Assembly (NCBI GenBank): GCA_016859345.1
Contig: CM029124.1
Span: 9,555,001 to 9,619,000, forward strand
Direction: 5' to 3'
Length of the DNA: 64,000 nucleotides
DNA from: Istiophorus platypterus
Taxonomy: Eukaryota > Chordata > Actinopteri > Istiophoriformes > Istiophoridae
This document shows, piece after piece, positions 54,601 through 64,000 of this stretch; the first letter of the stretch is position 1, and each line of letters begins with the position of its first letter. The notes under the pieces were generated by a model. The model made no database searches. It had not been told where the DNA came from and saw only the letters and a program-made list of their open reading frames with translations. The position numbers and the translations under genes are program-made.

Positions 54601-57600
54601 TGGCACATGTGAATTATTTGGATGTGGATTTAGCCTTCTGTTTGTGTTTATCTCCCTGTCTGTCGTCAGGCTGCAAGAAGGTCTACACCAAGTCGTCCCA
54701 TCTGAAAGCCCACCTCAGGACTCACACAGGTAAGACGTTCCTCTAATAAATGCAGCTTTTTTAAAAAGGACCAGTCAAAAAAACGACGCTGCCCACGCGA
54801 CTTGTATTTCGGTATCTGCACTGGCACCATGTTGCTAGGCAGAGTGTTGTGTTCTTGGCATGTGTGTGTAAATGTATCCTACCCCATTCCCATCCTCTGC
54901 CCAATATACTATTCCATCAAAACAGGTGGAAGTGACACACTTCTGCCAGGGGATGACTCTCACACTATGTGGCCAGTGTGAGAAGTGCGGTGCCATCTCC
55001 CTCGGGATCCCATTGCCTGTTTGGAGATCGATGTTTAAATGCTTTGATAAACTTTTCAGAGAACCAATTGGATTTTTTCCACCCCTATGAATATATACAA
55101 GATGTGTCAGCGCAGATAAAAAAATATCTTTCATCATCTCATCCATCATATCTCTACTTGAGTCACCACCTTGTGCCCTTTACGGTCCATTTCGCTTTTT
55201 GTCGTTTTCCATTTTTTTTCTTCTTTCTCTTAGTCCCTCTCCTTCTTTCACACTGACAGCACATTTGAACCATTAGTTTTGGATAAGCAAAGTCAACAAA
55301 CAAGCGCTTAGGTGTTGGGCCCCACCTCACTCCAGCTAACAAAACAAAGCTTCTGTTGATATCTACACATTCCTCACTCATCTGGGTACACTGAAAAAAC
55401 TCACTCACTCCAACCACTTTGCGATTCAGAGTCTGTCCCTCTTATGAATCTGAACTACTTGCTCAGAACATTGTTGTGGGTGTGCTTGCCTTGCATTTCA
55501 GCACTGGGAACATGACACGACAATTAGATCTGGCGTCACTCATGCTGCAGGCTAATTGCGGCTATTGCAGTTATTGCAGACCACAAGATGAGAACACGAC
55601 ACGTCAAGAGGGATGTGGTGGCAGCAGCAGCTTCCATATCCTCCCTGCTTTTGTCAGTCTAGCTTAGTTATTTTCTTCCCTTGATTCTATCGCGTTCATT
55701 CATCTAATCACCTTCTCCTCTGCTTTTGTGCCACACTGCCCGCACCCCCCTCTATTTATATCTTTGTCTGTTACTCATTCTGCTTCTCTCATTCAGCTGC
55801 TTCAGTGCACACTTAAGCACTCATATATGTACACACACGCGCTCACACGCACAGACGCACACGTCCACACACACCTGTCAGTAATCTGTATGAGATGATT
55901 CCTAATGTGTTTGGGTCCCAGTGGGAGTTCCCACTCTAATCTCCATCAACATCCATTACCCTGATTGTTTGTGTATGTGTGTGTGTGTGTGTGTGTGCGC
56001 GCACATGTGTGTGTGCACATGTGTGTGTGCGCATGTGTTTGTGTGTGTGTGTGTGTGTGAGGATTCATGTGTCTATGGGTGTATGGTGAGAACTGAACAG
56101 TCTCAGTTCACTCTCTTTTTTTCTCAGTGTTTGTTCATTGTCTCATCTCATTGTCCTCAGTTTCAGGTGTGGTTGTTTTAGCAACGCTGCAAACTTTTTC
56201 TGACTTTGTTTAAAGGATCACTTCACCCAAATGAAAAAGAAAAACAAACAAACATATTTTCCTGCTTGCCTCTAGTGAAATCTAGCATTCAGATACACAG
56301 AGCTTCTAAATTTGAGATTTCAGCAGTTTTTTTCCAGAACTATGTTCTTAGTCTGTATAACCACCAGAGTAAATCATCACCGTTTTCACTATTTCCAGAG
56401 TAATGGGGACATTGTTTTTGTAAAGTCAAACTATTTTTGAGTTATTTAAGAGTTGCATAAATAAATGTTAAAAACAAGGAGGAGAAGAACAAAAACATCC
56501 AACCAGGCAGCACAGTTTCCATTAGATTCCTTTGGGATTTGCTCTTAAAGCACTGAGACTGACATTAAAGACATTGTAATCAATTACACGGAGAAGCAAA
56601 TATTTGTAATTTAATGTAAAGGTTAAAGCACCTAACCTTTAAAATCTAGTCTAGCTAAGCAAAATCCCCTTTCCAACTGTCAAATGGCCATATTTCTTAT
56701 GAATCCATTGTTACCAGGCTAAACTAAATACATGGAATTTGTAGAAATGTTTGTACAGTCTTTCCCTTGGGATGCAATCTACTCATCTTGATGGGTTTTC
56801 TAAATCTCATTTTTCAATTTAAATCTCACAAACTAAATTCTAGTATTTCAAAACCTTGACCAATAAAGCCAAAAATTATCTGCACAGATAGATTTTTCAA
56901 TAAGGTCAATTTCAAAAATACATTTTTTTTATAAATTATGTGAGTTAAGCACCACGCCCGCATCTTGGCTGGTTGACCTTAACTGGTGGTAGTGCATCAC
57001 AGGGTGGACGGTTGACTTTCTGGTTCTAAGTTACAGCTGGGGCTGAACAAGACGGGTCACACTAGTTTTCAACAAGTGCCTGCGGCTGCAGCTGAAGGTT
57101 GCTGCAATGACAGACTGACATGCACAGAAGCAAAGGCAGATAATACAGACTAGTCCGTGGGAAACTTGAGCAGGGTTAGTGTTTGAGTGGTTGATTAATG
57201 CCTGACAGTCTTATGACTGTATATGTTGCTAGTCAACTGGACTTGTCAGTAAAGCCTGTTTTCCCAGTCGATCCACCCAACTCTATGAATCACCAAAACT
57301 GAGGGAGTAATTTTCTGTTTTAATGATAATCAGAGTTATCAGGAGTGTTGGTGGACGACATGTGATCGAGCAAGATATTCAGCTCAGCACTGCCGTATGT
57401 TCATTCTCTCAGAGTGCGGCCGTGCTCACCCCGACTTTTCTCCTTTGTCCCACCCTGCAGGTGAGAAGCCATACAGGTGCACGTGGGACAGCTGTGACTG
57501 GCGTTTCGCTCGTTCGGATGAGCTGACGCGCCATTATCGGAAACACACGGGCGCCAAACCCTTCCAGTGTGCCGTCTGCTCACGCGCCTTTTCCCGCTCC

Positions 57601-57639
57601 GACCACCTCGCCCTCCACATGAAGAGACACCAGAACTAG
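50907..57639 (+). CDS. klf5: Krueppel-like factor 5
   Basis: A C2H2 zinc-finger transcription factor that binds GC/CACCC boxes and controls epithelial and smooth-muscle proliferation. Exons 50907-51092, 52229-53357, 54670-54729 and 57461-57639 give 517 residues (human 457). Exon 1 has a ten-glycine run. Exon 2 holds the conserved CEMDRYLSP, ASVVDQFFTDD and YTLNMNLYLPD region, His/Gln-rich sequence, and the regulatory block YLPPSPPSSEPGSPDRQ followed by PPPSY (about residue 352). In human KLF5 these are the FBW7 phosphodegron and the WW-domain (WWP1) site. Three fingers close the protein: C435 CDYPGCKKVYTKSSHLKAH, C465 CTWDSCDWRFARSDELTRH and C495 CAVCSRAFSRSDHLALH, ending MKRHQN. The phases 0, 1 and 1 join cleanly. 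The first ATG has a weak -3 base, so initiation at Met7 (50925, A at -3) is possible. Confidence 0.96.
51093..52228 (+). other. klf5: klf5 intron 1
   Basis: The GC-rich promoter-proximal part continues to about 51500. A GA-rich tract lies at 51515-51556 and an uninterrupted (CTG)11 at 51613-51645. The acceptor is TATCCACAG|GCGAAA. No coding capacity is convincing; the longer frames here are composition artefacts. Confidence 0.7.
51613..51645 (+). repeat. (CTG)11 trinucleotide repeat in klf5 intron 1
   Basis: Eleven uninterrupted CTG triplets on the transcribed-sense strand, flanked by GGCGG and CAGACAGG. The location is intronic, so length change would not alter the protein. Confidence 0.95.
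53358..54669 (+). other. klf5: klf5 intron 2
   Basis: Unremarkable intron, with a short GT-rich stretch at about 53768-53815. No repeat family or gene was recognised. It splits the first zinc finger between PG and CKK. Confidence 0.6.
54730..57460 (+). other. klf5: klf5 intron 3
   Basis: It contains CA/GT microsatellite stretches at 55826-55876 and 55974-56060, and from 56210 an element starting TTTAAAGGATCACTTCACCC, the recognisable head of a common percomorph repeat, continuing to about 56405. The remainder shows no gene. Confidence 0.6.
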
Positions 57640-57650
57640 TAGCATTTTCA

Positions 57651-57685
<35 letters not shown>

Positions 57686-58285
57686 CAAATACACACACAC
57701 TACAAATACACAAGCACTGTCTTGACACACAAAAGCATTCACTCCATCCCCCACAACTCCAAATTAAAATCTGCCTGATGCAAAGCAGCTTTCACTGACA
57801 CCACAGCTCCTCCTGGTGCTGCTATCATGTGCTAAAACAGTACGATAGCCTAACAAAGGGGTTGCTCTTAACCCAGAGTGGGACAATTCGGAGGTTGTAA
57901 AGTAGCAAGATAATAGCCAGATGAAGTTCCTGGCTCTTTAACCTCCAGGTATACTTGGTATAGATTTCTTTGGACAAAAACAAGGAAGAAAAATAAAGAA
58001 AAAAAAAAAAAGGTAGCTCCAAAATGTGTCTCCAGTCCATTTGGACTCTTTCGTGCGACTGGAATGAAAGCACTTACCACTCAAAACTTGTACATGATTT
58101 TTTTTTTCTCTGTTCTAACATAGAACTGGCTTCATTTTTTTATATATATATATATATATATATAATGGAGAAGCTTTTGTTTGCAAAACTAGTCAAACCA
58201 AATCTTTGTTTACTCTGTGGTTTGTTAGTTTGTTTATATAACTGGAATATCCAGATTTTTTTTAAAATTTTTTTTTTTTTTTTTT

Positions 58286-59909
58286 ACTAAATCATTTGGT
58301 TTGCACTAGAATTGGTAACTCTAAGTCTGAGCCTTTTTGGCCCATGCATCTCATTCACCACTGGAATGATCATTATCACTACTGGACTGAATCTCACAAA
58401 TCATTGCTGTTCAGATATTAAAAATTGAAGGCATTTATACTCTGGAGATTGGGAAGATAGGAAAAAAAACGAGGGGAGGGGTGTAGATGGAGAGACAGAT
58501 TTTCTGATTTTAGAGAGAGGAGATCTGAGGGCGACTGAGAAACAGAGGGAGGTGGATGGTTGCTAAAGAGTAGCAATTAAGTTATAAATTATTCAGATTG
58601 TCTTTCGATGGTTTTCTAGCCAGAGAAATCTCAGAACCCATAGACATTTCCTAGAATTCACTCAGTTTAACAGAATTGTCATATTTAATGCACAAGCATG
58701 AATTAAACAACTTCACAATACATTTACTGTACATCTATCTCATCCAGCGTTTTACTTCTTTCAGATGTTTTAACCAAAGTATCATTTTCATCGTGAACAC
58801 CTTATTAAGTGCCTCCTCCTCTGGTTTATGTCTTTTTGTTCAGTGGTAGCAGAGCAGTGATCAATGTAGACAGTCCTTTAGATGCGCATGGTGCTGTTTT
58901 TATTTCTTAATCTATTGAATCTCCAGACTCAGTTTGGGTAAACAGGAAATTTGTTTTTAAATTACAAGGTTTACCCATCATTCATTGTAATTTAACAACT
59001 CAGCTCAGGCCACATCACGGACATCCTGACATTATGTGGAATTTTTTAATGAAAGTGACAGACAGTCTTCTGAGGGTCTTCATTATGACTCTGTATACAA
59101 CTAACTAATGTAATGCGGCTATGTCAGTCAATCTAATGTGGACACGTTTCATTAAAAGATAAGTTCACATTTTTCCAAGTAGTTCTTAAAACAATAGTCA
59201 CATGCCCATGAGGACATTGCAAAATTTACTGGTCGCTGCAAGGCTTTTCTCTTGTCCTCACTGGCCATAAAGAGATCCCTGCTTCAAATGTGTCAGTGAT
59301 GGGAAACAAAATCAACAGTACTTCATTCTGTGTGAAAATGCACTCTGAAGTTCAGCTGGAGATAATTTGAGGCTTCATCATTTTGAGTTAGACCAAGCAA
59401 ATCAAAGTTAATCTAATCAGGGCGAAATTTCCTCTTTGTGCTTTAAAAGACAGTGTTTGCTTTCTGAGCTGCGTTGCGGAAAAGACACTCTAGAAGATTT
59501 GATTTTGCATTAAAGTCACCCTTTTAATGTACATATAAAGTTGAGAATATTGTTTTAAAGCAGACCTGGAAAAATGTGAACCTGTCCTTTAATATACACA
59601 CCAGTGTCCATTTTGGTGACGTGACTTAGCCTTAACTTCCAACTGCATTTGTTCATTCACTGCAGGTAGCGTTAAGATGATATAGCACTGTAATGTATCA
59701 TGGTAAAACTATTTATTTGATTGTGTAGAAGTGGGGGTTGTATCAGCTCAAATGTCTTTCTCCCCAGCAAAAATGCCTTAATGTAAATATATGCACTGTA
59801 AATAACTTGATTTTGTTTGTTCGTTTTTTTCCTCTTTTGTTATTATTTTGTAAACAAAAGGGCAAATAGAGGAAAATGCCCCGCATCCAAAAAATATTTG
59901 AGCCTTTTT
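58286..59909. repeat. Tandem duplication, copy 1
   Basis: It begins ACTAAATCATTTGGTTTGCA right after a T-tract and ends TATTTGAGCCTTTTT. It matches copy 2 (59927-61545) along its whole length at a period of about 1640 bases. Reading the two side by side I find two substitutions and five homopolymer-length differences. Confidence 0.95.
59154..59590. mobile_element. Short inverted-repeat element (MITE-like) inside copy 1
   Basis: The left end AAAAGATAAGTTCACATTTT is mirrored by the right end AAAAATGTGAACCTGTCCTTT, giving terminal inverted repeats of about 26 bases. The interior has no open frame. I recognise the termini as those of a repeat common in percomorph genomes. The same element occurs in copy 2 at 60791-61227. 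Confidence 0.65.
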
Positions 59910-59926
59910 AAAATTTTTTTTTTTTT

Positions 59927-61545
59927 ACTAAATCATTTGGTTTGCACTAGAATTGGTAACTCTAAGTCTGAGCCTTTTGGCCCATGCATCTCATTCACCA
60001 CTGGAATGATCATTATCACTACTGGACTGAATCTCACAAATCATTGCTGTTCAGATATTAAAAATTGAAGGCATTTATACTCTGGAGATTGGGAAGATAG
60101 GAAAAAACGAGGGGAGGGGTGTAGATGGAGAGACAGATTTTCTGATTTTAGAGAGAGGAGATCTGAGGGCGACTGAGAAACAGAGGGAGGTGGATGGTTG
60201 CTAAAGAGTAGCAATTAAGTTATAAATTATTCAGATTGTCTTTCGATGGTTTTCTAGCCAGAGAAATCTCAGAACCCATAGACATTTCCTAGAATTCACT
60301 CAGTTTAACAGAATTGTCATATTTAATGCACAAGCATGAATTAAACAACTTCACAATACATTTACTGTACATCTATCTCATCCAGCGTTTTACTTCTTTC
60401 AGATGTTTTAACCAAAGTATCATTTTCATCGTGAACACCTTATTAAGTGCCTCCTCCTCTGGTTTATGTCTTTTTGTTCAGTGGTAGCAGAGCAGTGATC
60501 AATGTAGACAGTCCTTTAGATGCGCATGGTGCTGTTTTTATTTCTTAATCTATTGAATCTCCAGACTCAGTTTAGGTAAACAGGAAATTTGTTTTTAAAT
60601 TACAAGGTTTACCCATCATTCATTGTAATTTAACAACTCAGCTCAGGCCACATCACGGACATCCTGACATTATGTGGAATTTTTAATGAAAGTGACAGAC
60701 AGTCTTCTGAGGGTCTTAATTATGACTCTGTATACAACTAACTAATGTAATGCGGCTATGTCAGTCAATCTAATGTGGACACGTTTCATTAAAAGATAAG
60801 TTCACATTTTTCCAAGTAGTTCTTAAAACAATAGTCACATGCCCATGAGGACATTGCAAAATTTACTGGTCGCTGCAAGGCTTTTCTCTTGTCCTCACTG
60901 GCCATAAAGAGATCCCTGCTTCAAATGTGTCAGTGATGGGAAACAAAATCAACAGTACTTCATTCTGTGTGAAAATGCACTCTGAAGTTCAGCTGGAGAT
61001 AATTTGAGGCTTCATCATTTTGAGTTAGACCAAGCAAATCAAAGTTAATCTAATCAGGGCGAAATTTCCTCTTTGTGCTTTAAAAGACAGTGTTTGCTTT
61101 CTGAGCTGCGTTGCGGAAAAGACACTCTAGAAGATTTGATTTTGCATTAAAGTCACCCTTTTAATGTACATATAAAGTTGAGAATATTGTTTTAAAGCAG
61201 ACCTGGAAAAATGTGAACCTGTCCTTTAATATACACACCAGTGTCCATTTTGGTGACGTGACTTAGCCTTAACTTCCAACTGCATTTGTTCATTCACTGC
61301 AGGTAGCGTTAAGATGATATAGCACTGTAATGTATCATGGTAAAACTATTTATTTGATTGTGTAGAAGTGGGGGTTGTATCAGCTCAAATGTCTTTCTCC
61401 CCAGCAAAAATGCCTTAATGTAAATATATGCACTGTAAATAACTTGATTTTGTTTGTTCGTTTTTTTCCTCTTTTGTTATTATTTTGTAAACAAAAGGGC
61501 AAATAGAGGAAAATGCCCCGCATCCAAAAATATTTGAGCCTTTTT
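59927..61545. repeat. Tandem duplication, copy 2
   Basis: The second copy of the 1.6 kb unit, joined to copy 1 through TTTTTAAAA plus a T-tract that matches the sequence to the left of copy 1. It ends in a T18 tract at 61541-61558, after which single-copy sequence resumes. Confidence 0.95.
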
Positions 61546-61734
61546 TTTTTTTTTTTTTGGTTTTGTTTTCTTGTCAAAGATATTTGATGCCATTGTTTTA
61601 TACATTGTCCTTCCAACAACTTATTTTATAAATCCTACTCTTCTTCTTCCATGGTAAACGTTCCAAAGACAAAAGTTGTTTTTTCTTCAACTGAGTGAAG
61701 CTGATCCTAATAAAGTCAACCGACACTTTTACAG

Positions 61735-62861
61735 ACTTATTCTTGCGCTGAAATTAACCTTCTTCTATCTGCTGACAATGACTGAATTTCTTGGCTTAAG
61801 GGAATATGCAGTGCATTTTGTTTTCTTGTTAAAGAGTTGTGTATTAAAGCATTTGTTGAAAGGGTGAGCCCTGCTGTGCAGGCCGAGATTTTGGCGTCTG
61901 TGGGGCATTAAAACAAGCCTCGTCAGGGCCTAAATGAAATAAATGAGACATAACCACACTTAATCTTTTACAATCTAAACAGGGCTTTAGTGGAAGTGCT
62001 GATCCTCTGTGCCTGGGATTTTCTGCGGTAGATCTAACATACTTAAAAGTTCAGTTTCGGGCGAAAGGAGATAAGGAGGGAAGATGTGGAGGAGAGCCGA
62101 AGCGCTCTTGTCCAGGACCTGCAAGTAACCTGCAGCACCCTTGCTGATCAACAAACAATAGTCCTTTGGTATCGCAGCAAGAGACAATGGACAAGAAAAT
62201 AAATCTGACCACCACTCGGGGACTGGAGGGGAATCCCACTGCATTGAAATGGACGTACAAACATGCACACACACACACCATATGTTCTTGGTTTAAGTCA
62301 TAAATGTGACCCAGGGTCTCTGTTGTAATCTACCTCAGATGTCAGAAAAGAGGGAGGTGGAGGGGAGAGAGTGAAAGAAGTGAAATGCAGAACAATCTAA
62401 ACAAAAGAATCTCTTGGGGGACCCAATCAACCACTTCCGTCCTCCTACATCTCCTCTCGTTCGCCTCCTCCTCCAGTCTTCTTATTTAATTTCATTTTTT
62501 TCTCTCTTTGTCTTTCCATGCACCATGCTCCCCCCTCCCCCCTTCTCCCCGGTGGAAAGTATTGTATGAAAGTCCAGGGGCGCTGCTCTGCGGGTCAGAG
62601 TGGAGACTGTTCTCATAACCTGCTCCGCTTCTCATCTTTTCCCCTGTTTTAATCATGCACCTTGTCTCCCTTTTGTCCTCTCAGCTCTATCTTTTCCTCC
62701 TCCCAACACTCAGGAGTTGCAATTTCATTTCACTTCTCTCCTTTCTCTTTCTAATCTTGACTCACTCCCTTCTCAAGTCTTCGGAATTCTACAGAATTCG
62801 TGAAACGTGTAAAATTGCCATGTGCGAGTATTAAAAATTTAGGATGCCTGTTTCTCGCACC

Positions 62862-62895
<34 letters not shown>

Positions 62896-64000
62896 TACAC
62901 ACACGCACAGTGGTGATGAGTGAGTGGGAGCTACCGGTTCATGTTTTGGATCAACTAAATTAATGTCACACATCTGGAAGAGAGCTCCTGCCTGCTCCAC
63001 CCTCTGCTGTGCTGCGTTGGTGTGATTCCCAGTTTCCATCCGTGCATGTGCGCGCATTTGTGTGTGTGTATGTAGGTGTAATGTTTCCAGTACTCCTCTC
63101 TTGGAACAGACCACCCACTCAGAAGACCAATAGAGGGACCACGGGGAGCCTGGACAGACACATGCATACGCACACACACTCACACACACTCACACACACT
63201 TGCAACTCCCTCCAAAGTCAACCCTTCCCAATATTCTCAGAATAGAACATGTTGTTATCAGAAATTGAAGAGATACCAGAACAGCTGACATACTATCACA
63301 AAGTTGAAGATAATATCAGAAATCGAGGAGGGTTTCATTCCAAGACACTACGTTCATTTTCAAAAATGTTGCCTCAGGTGAACCGCTCTAGTTAGAAAGT
63401 GTTTGAAACTCAGTGTATGCTGTATTACACTGCGTTTCCCTATAGAGAACTCCTATACGGGAGCTGTTGTGAGGACAAACGGCACCAGCAGGTAAAGGAA
63501 AATCCGGAAGCTGCATTTTAAGTTCACACGCATGGTTCCTCCCTTGCCTACCCATCATACCCTTCGCTCTGGGGGTGCACCCTCTCTGGAGGGTGACGGT
63601 AGCTCAACAAGTAGTGCGGTTTGTTCACATGTCAAAGTGTCCTAGGGTGAAACTTTCCCAGTGGTTAGACCGGCACCTCGAGTGGCGGCTTGCTGCCACA
63701 ATTGTGGTTGAAAAGCTGAATTAGAGGAAGATACTAAGGTGCTTTGGGTAAAAGCGTTACATAAATGCAGCCCATTTTACCAAGTCGCTCAGCTCAACAT
63801 TAGCCTGTACTGAAGATGAATTATTAACTGGGGAAATCAGGCAACTGGCACTAGGGGCCCCACTACCCCAGAGGTTTCAGGATCACTTACTTTTGTGGTT
63901 TTGATTGATTGCAAATTTGTTTGGCAGCATGCACCACAAAACCAAGCATATAGTGAAATGATAAGGGCCTTAAGGTGGCTCCTGATATATTACCTAATCA
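61735..64000. other. Intergenic region downstream of klf5
   Basis: No gene is recognised to the window edge. 61860-62250 is complex, repeat-free sequence that could be a conserved regulatory element. (CA)n lies at 62866-62890 and GT/CA-rich sequence at 63050-63200. A tRNA-like SINE remnant is likely at 63590-63785. In the human gene order the next gene is KLF12, not reached here. Confidence 0.55.
63590..63785 (+). mobile_element. Probable degraded tRNA-derived SINE
   Basis: The segment starts GGTAGCTCAACAAGTAGTGC, which fits a tRNA-like A box. A weak B-box-like AGGGTGAAACTTTCCC follows about 45 bases later. It ends GTGCTTTGGGTAAAAGCGTT and ACATAAATGCA, which resembles the 3' tail shared by many teleost SINEs (ctttggataaaagcgtctgctaaatg type). 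Both boxes are degenerate, so it is probably inactive. Confidence 0.45.

Larger units (their letters stand above)
57640..61730 (+). other. klf5: klf5 3' UTR region
   Basis: No gene follows the klf5 stop, and the sequence has 3' UTR character. (CA)n tracts are at 57652-57683. A miR-145 seed match (AACTGGAA) is at 58240-58247. (TA)n is at 58139-58164. Two nearly identical 1.6 kb units then follow, each containing two TGTAAATA Pumilio-type motifs and a short inverted-repeat element. AATAAA at 61709-61714 is the best distal poly(A) signal, although earlier sites may be used, so the real 3' end is unknown. Confidence 0.55.

Noticed and set aside
57652..57720. CRISPR-like array
   Set aside because: The repeats are plain (CA)n microsatellites without regular spacers, and the genome is a fish.
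59817..60068. 83-codon frame across the junction of the two klf5 3' units
   Set aside because: It exists only because the duplication joins two T-rich non-coding sequences. There is no domain and no conservation expected.

Overview
The window is chromosomal DNA of a ray-finned fish, most likely a percomorph. The evidence is split genes with GT/AG introns, vertebrate proteins, very abundant (CA/GT)n and (GA)n microsatellites, and interspersed repeats of types common in percomorph genomes. I see no prokaryotic, viral or CRISPR features.

From left to right there are six protein genes: dach1 (minus strand, first exon only; the gene continues off the left edge), mzt1 (minus), bora (plus), dis3 (minus), pibf1 (plus) and klf5 (plus). 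This is the gene order DACH1-MZT1-BORA-DIS3-PIBF1-KLF5 of human 13q21-q22, held in about 55 kb. Exons were placed by reading protein similarity to the human family members as I know them, together with splice signals and phase. All five complete gene models close in frame: mzt1 73 aa, bora 548 aa, dis3 951 aa, pibf1 765 aa and klf5 517 aa.

Layout. 1-2465 is dach1 intron 1. 2466-3040 is dach1 coding exon 1 inside a GC-rich promoter. 3041-11566 is a short counterpart of the mammalian DACH1 gene desert, with microsatellites, one hAT-like element and several candidate conserved non-coding elements. 11567-13605 is mzt1. 13606-14313 is a divergent mzt1/bora promoter with a G2/M-type motif set. 14319-18328 is bora, which converges on dis3 (19831-27852). 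27853-29623 is the divergent dis3/pibf1 gap with a long GAA tract. 29624-48920 is pibf1. 50907-57639 is klf5. Its long 3' region (57640 to about 61730) carries a nearly perfect 1.6 kb tandem duplication. The rest is intergenic DNA toward the next gene, which is KLF12 in the human order.

Two functional themes share the block. Mzt1 (gamma-tubulin ring complex), Bora (Aurora A/Plk1 activator) and Pibf1/Cep90 (centriolar satellites) act at the centrosome and in mitosis. Dis3 is the exosome nuclease. Dach1 and Klf5 are developmental transcription regulators at the two ends. I found no previously undescribed multi-gene system. The observations most worth a second look concern regulation and structure: a (GT)57 tract between the branch point and acceptor of an in-frame pibf1 exon; a Bora degron confined to an in-frame exon beside a CA repeat; the mzt1/bora divergent G2/M promoter; an old tandem duplication in pibf1 that appears to have lost its exon copy; and the recent, or assembly-made, duplication in the klf5 3' region.
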